In this document: piece by piece, positions 20,745 to 20,818 of the stretch
Layout: every line of letters begins with the position of its first letter
How positions within the stretch are numbered: the first letter of the stretch is position 1
DNA from: Patescibacteria group bacterium UBA3458
Lineage (GTDB): Bacteria; Patescibacteriota; Minisyncoccia; Phycocordibacterales; UBA2100
Assembly: GCA_002378745.1 (NCBI GenBank)
Contig: DFRR01000015.1
Span: forward strand, 1-20,818
Length of the DNA stretch: 20,818 nt
Reading direction: 5' to 3'
Program-made: the position numbers and the translations under genes
The notes under the pieces: generated by a model
Database searches by the model: none
What the model saw: only the letters and a program-made list of their open reading frames with translations
Told to the model about the DNA's origin: nothing

Positions 20745-20818
20745 AGACGGAGGCGGTATACAAGACGAGGAGGAACGACGAGTGCTTGTCACCACAAGAG
20801 TACTTCCATTTTCATACT

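Noticed and set aside
1..20818. CRISPR arrays, insertion sequences, phage or toxin-antitoxin systems
   Set aside because: No regularly spaced repeats, transposase-like proteins or paired small genes were seen on either strand.

Overview
This window looks like a chromosomal fragment from a small-genome bacterium of the Candidate Phyla Radiation (Patescibacteria, Parcubacteria-like). The evidence is inferred from the text alone. Genes are packed with 2-10 nt gaps or short overlaps. The IleRS is eukaryote-like, ArgRS has an altered KMSKS loop, and RecO is short and lacks the usual zinc-finger cysteines. Several proteins are lineage-type hypotheticals. The tRNA genes do not encode CCA. Shine-Dalgarno sequences are almost absent; instead, many start codons sit 6-10 nt behind a -10-like hexamer, often with an extended TGn.

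Layout. (1) 1-6071, minus strand: ileS, recO, a 665-aa surface protein with repeated beta domains, and the N-terminal part of glyS, which hits a stop codon at the left edge. (2) 6127-7466: a divergent HhH-GPD DNA glycosylase, then two small minus-strand ORFs bounded by strong terminators. (3) 7467-12237, minus strand: a compact run thyA-dcd-tmk-dut-argS-orf212. (4) 12304-14513: folA (plus) diverges from thyA and converges on a Nudix hydrolase that follows glyA (minus). Together thyA, folA and glyA form the thymidylate/folate cycle, while dcd, dut and tmk supply dUMP and phosphorylate dTMP. (5) 14647-15075, plus: a conserved-looking Cys-containing membrane protein. (6) 15132-16816, minus: secE-nusG-4TM protein-rplK, ended by a bidirectional terminator, with no rplA following. 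(7) 16977-18342, minus: a 4-TM protein, tRNA-His(GUG), a PduO-type cobalamin adenosyltransferase and tRNA-Leu(GAG), each RNA with its own terminator. (8) 18503-20518, minus: uppS-rluD-rplS, where L19 carries a long acidic tail. (9) 20519-20818, plus: tRNA-Val(UAC), a terminator, and an inverted copy of the tRNA 3' end.

No CRISPR array, insertion sequence, phage module or defence system was found. The most noteworthy points are the recurrent leaderless-type promoter arrangement, a thymidylate kinase whose Walker A lysine is threonine, the inverted tRNA-Val fragment, the broken glyS end, and a possible attenuator-like hairpin in front of secE-nusG.
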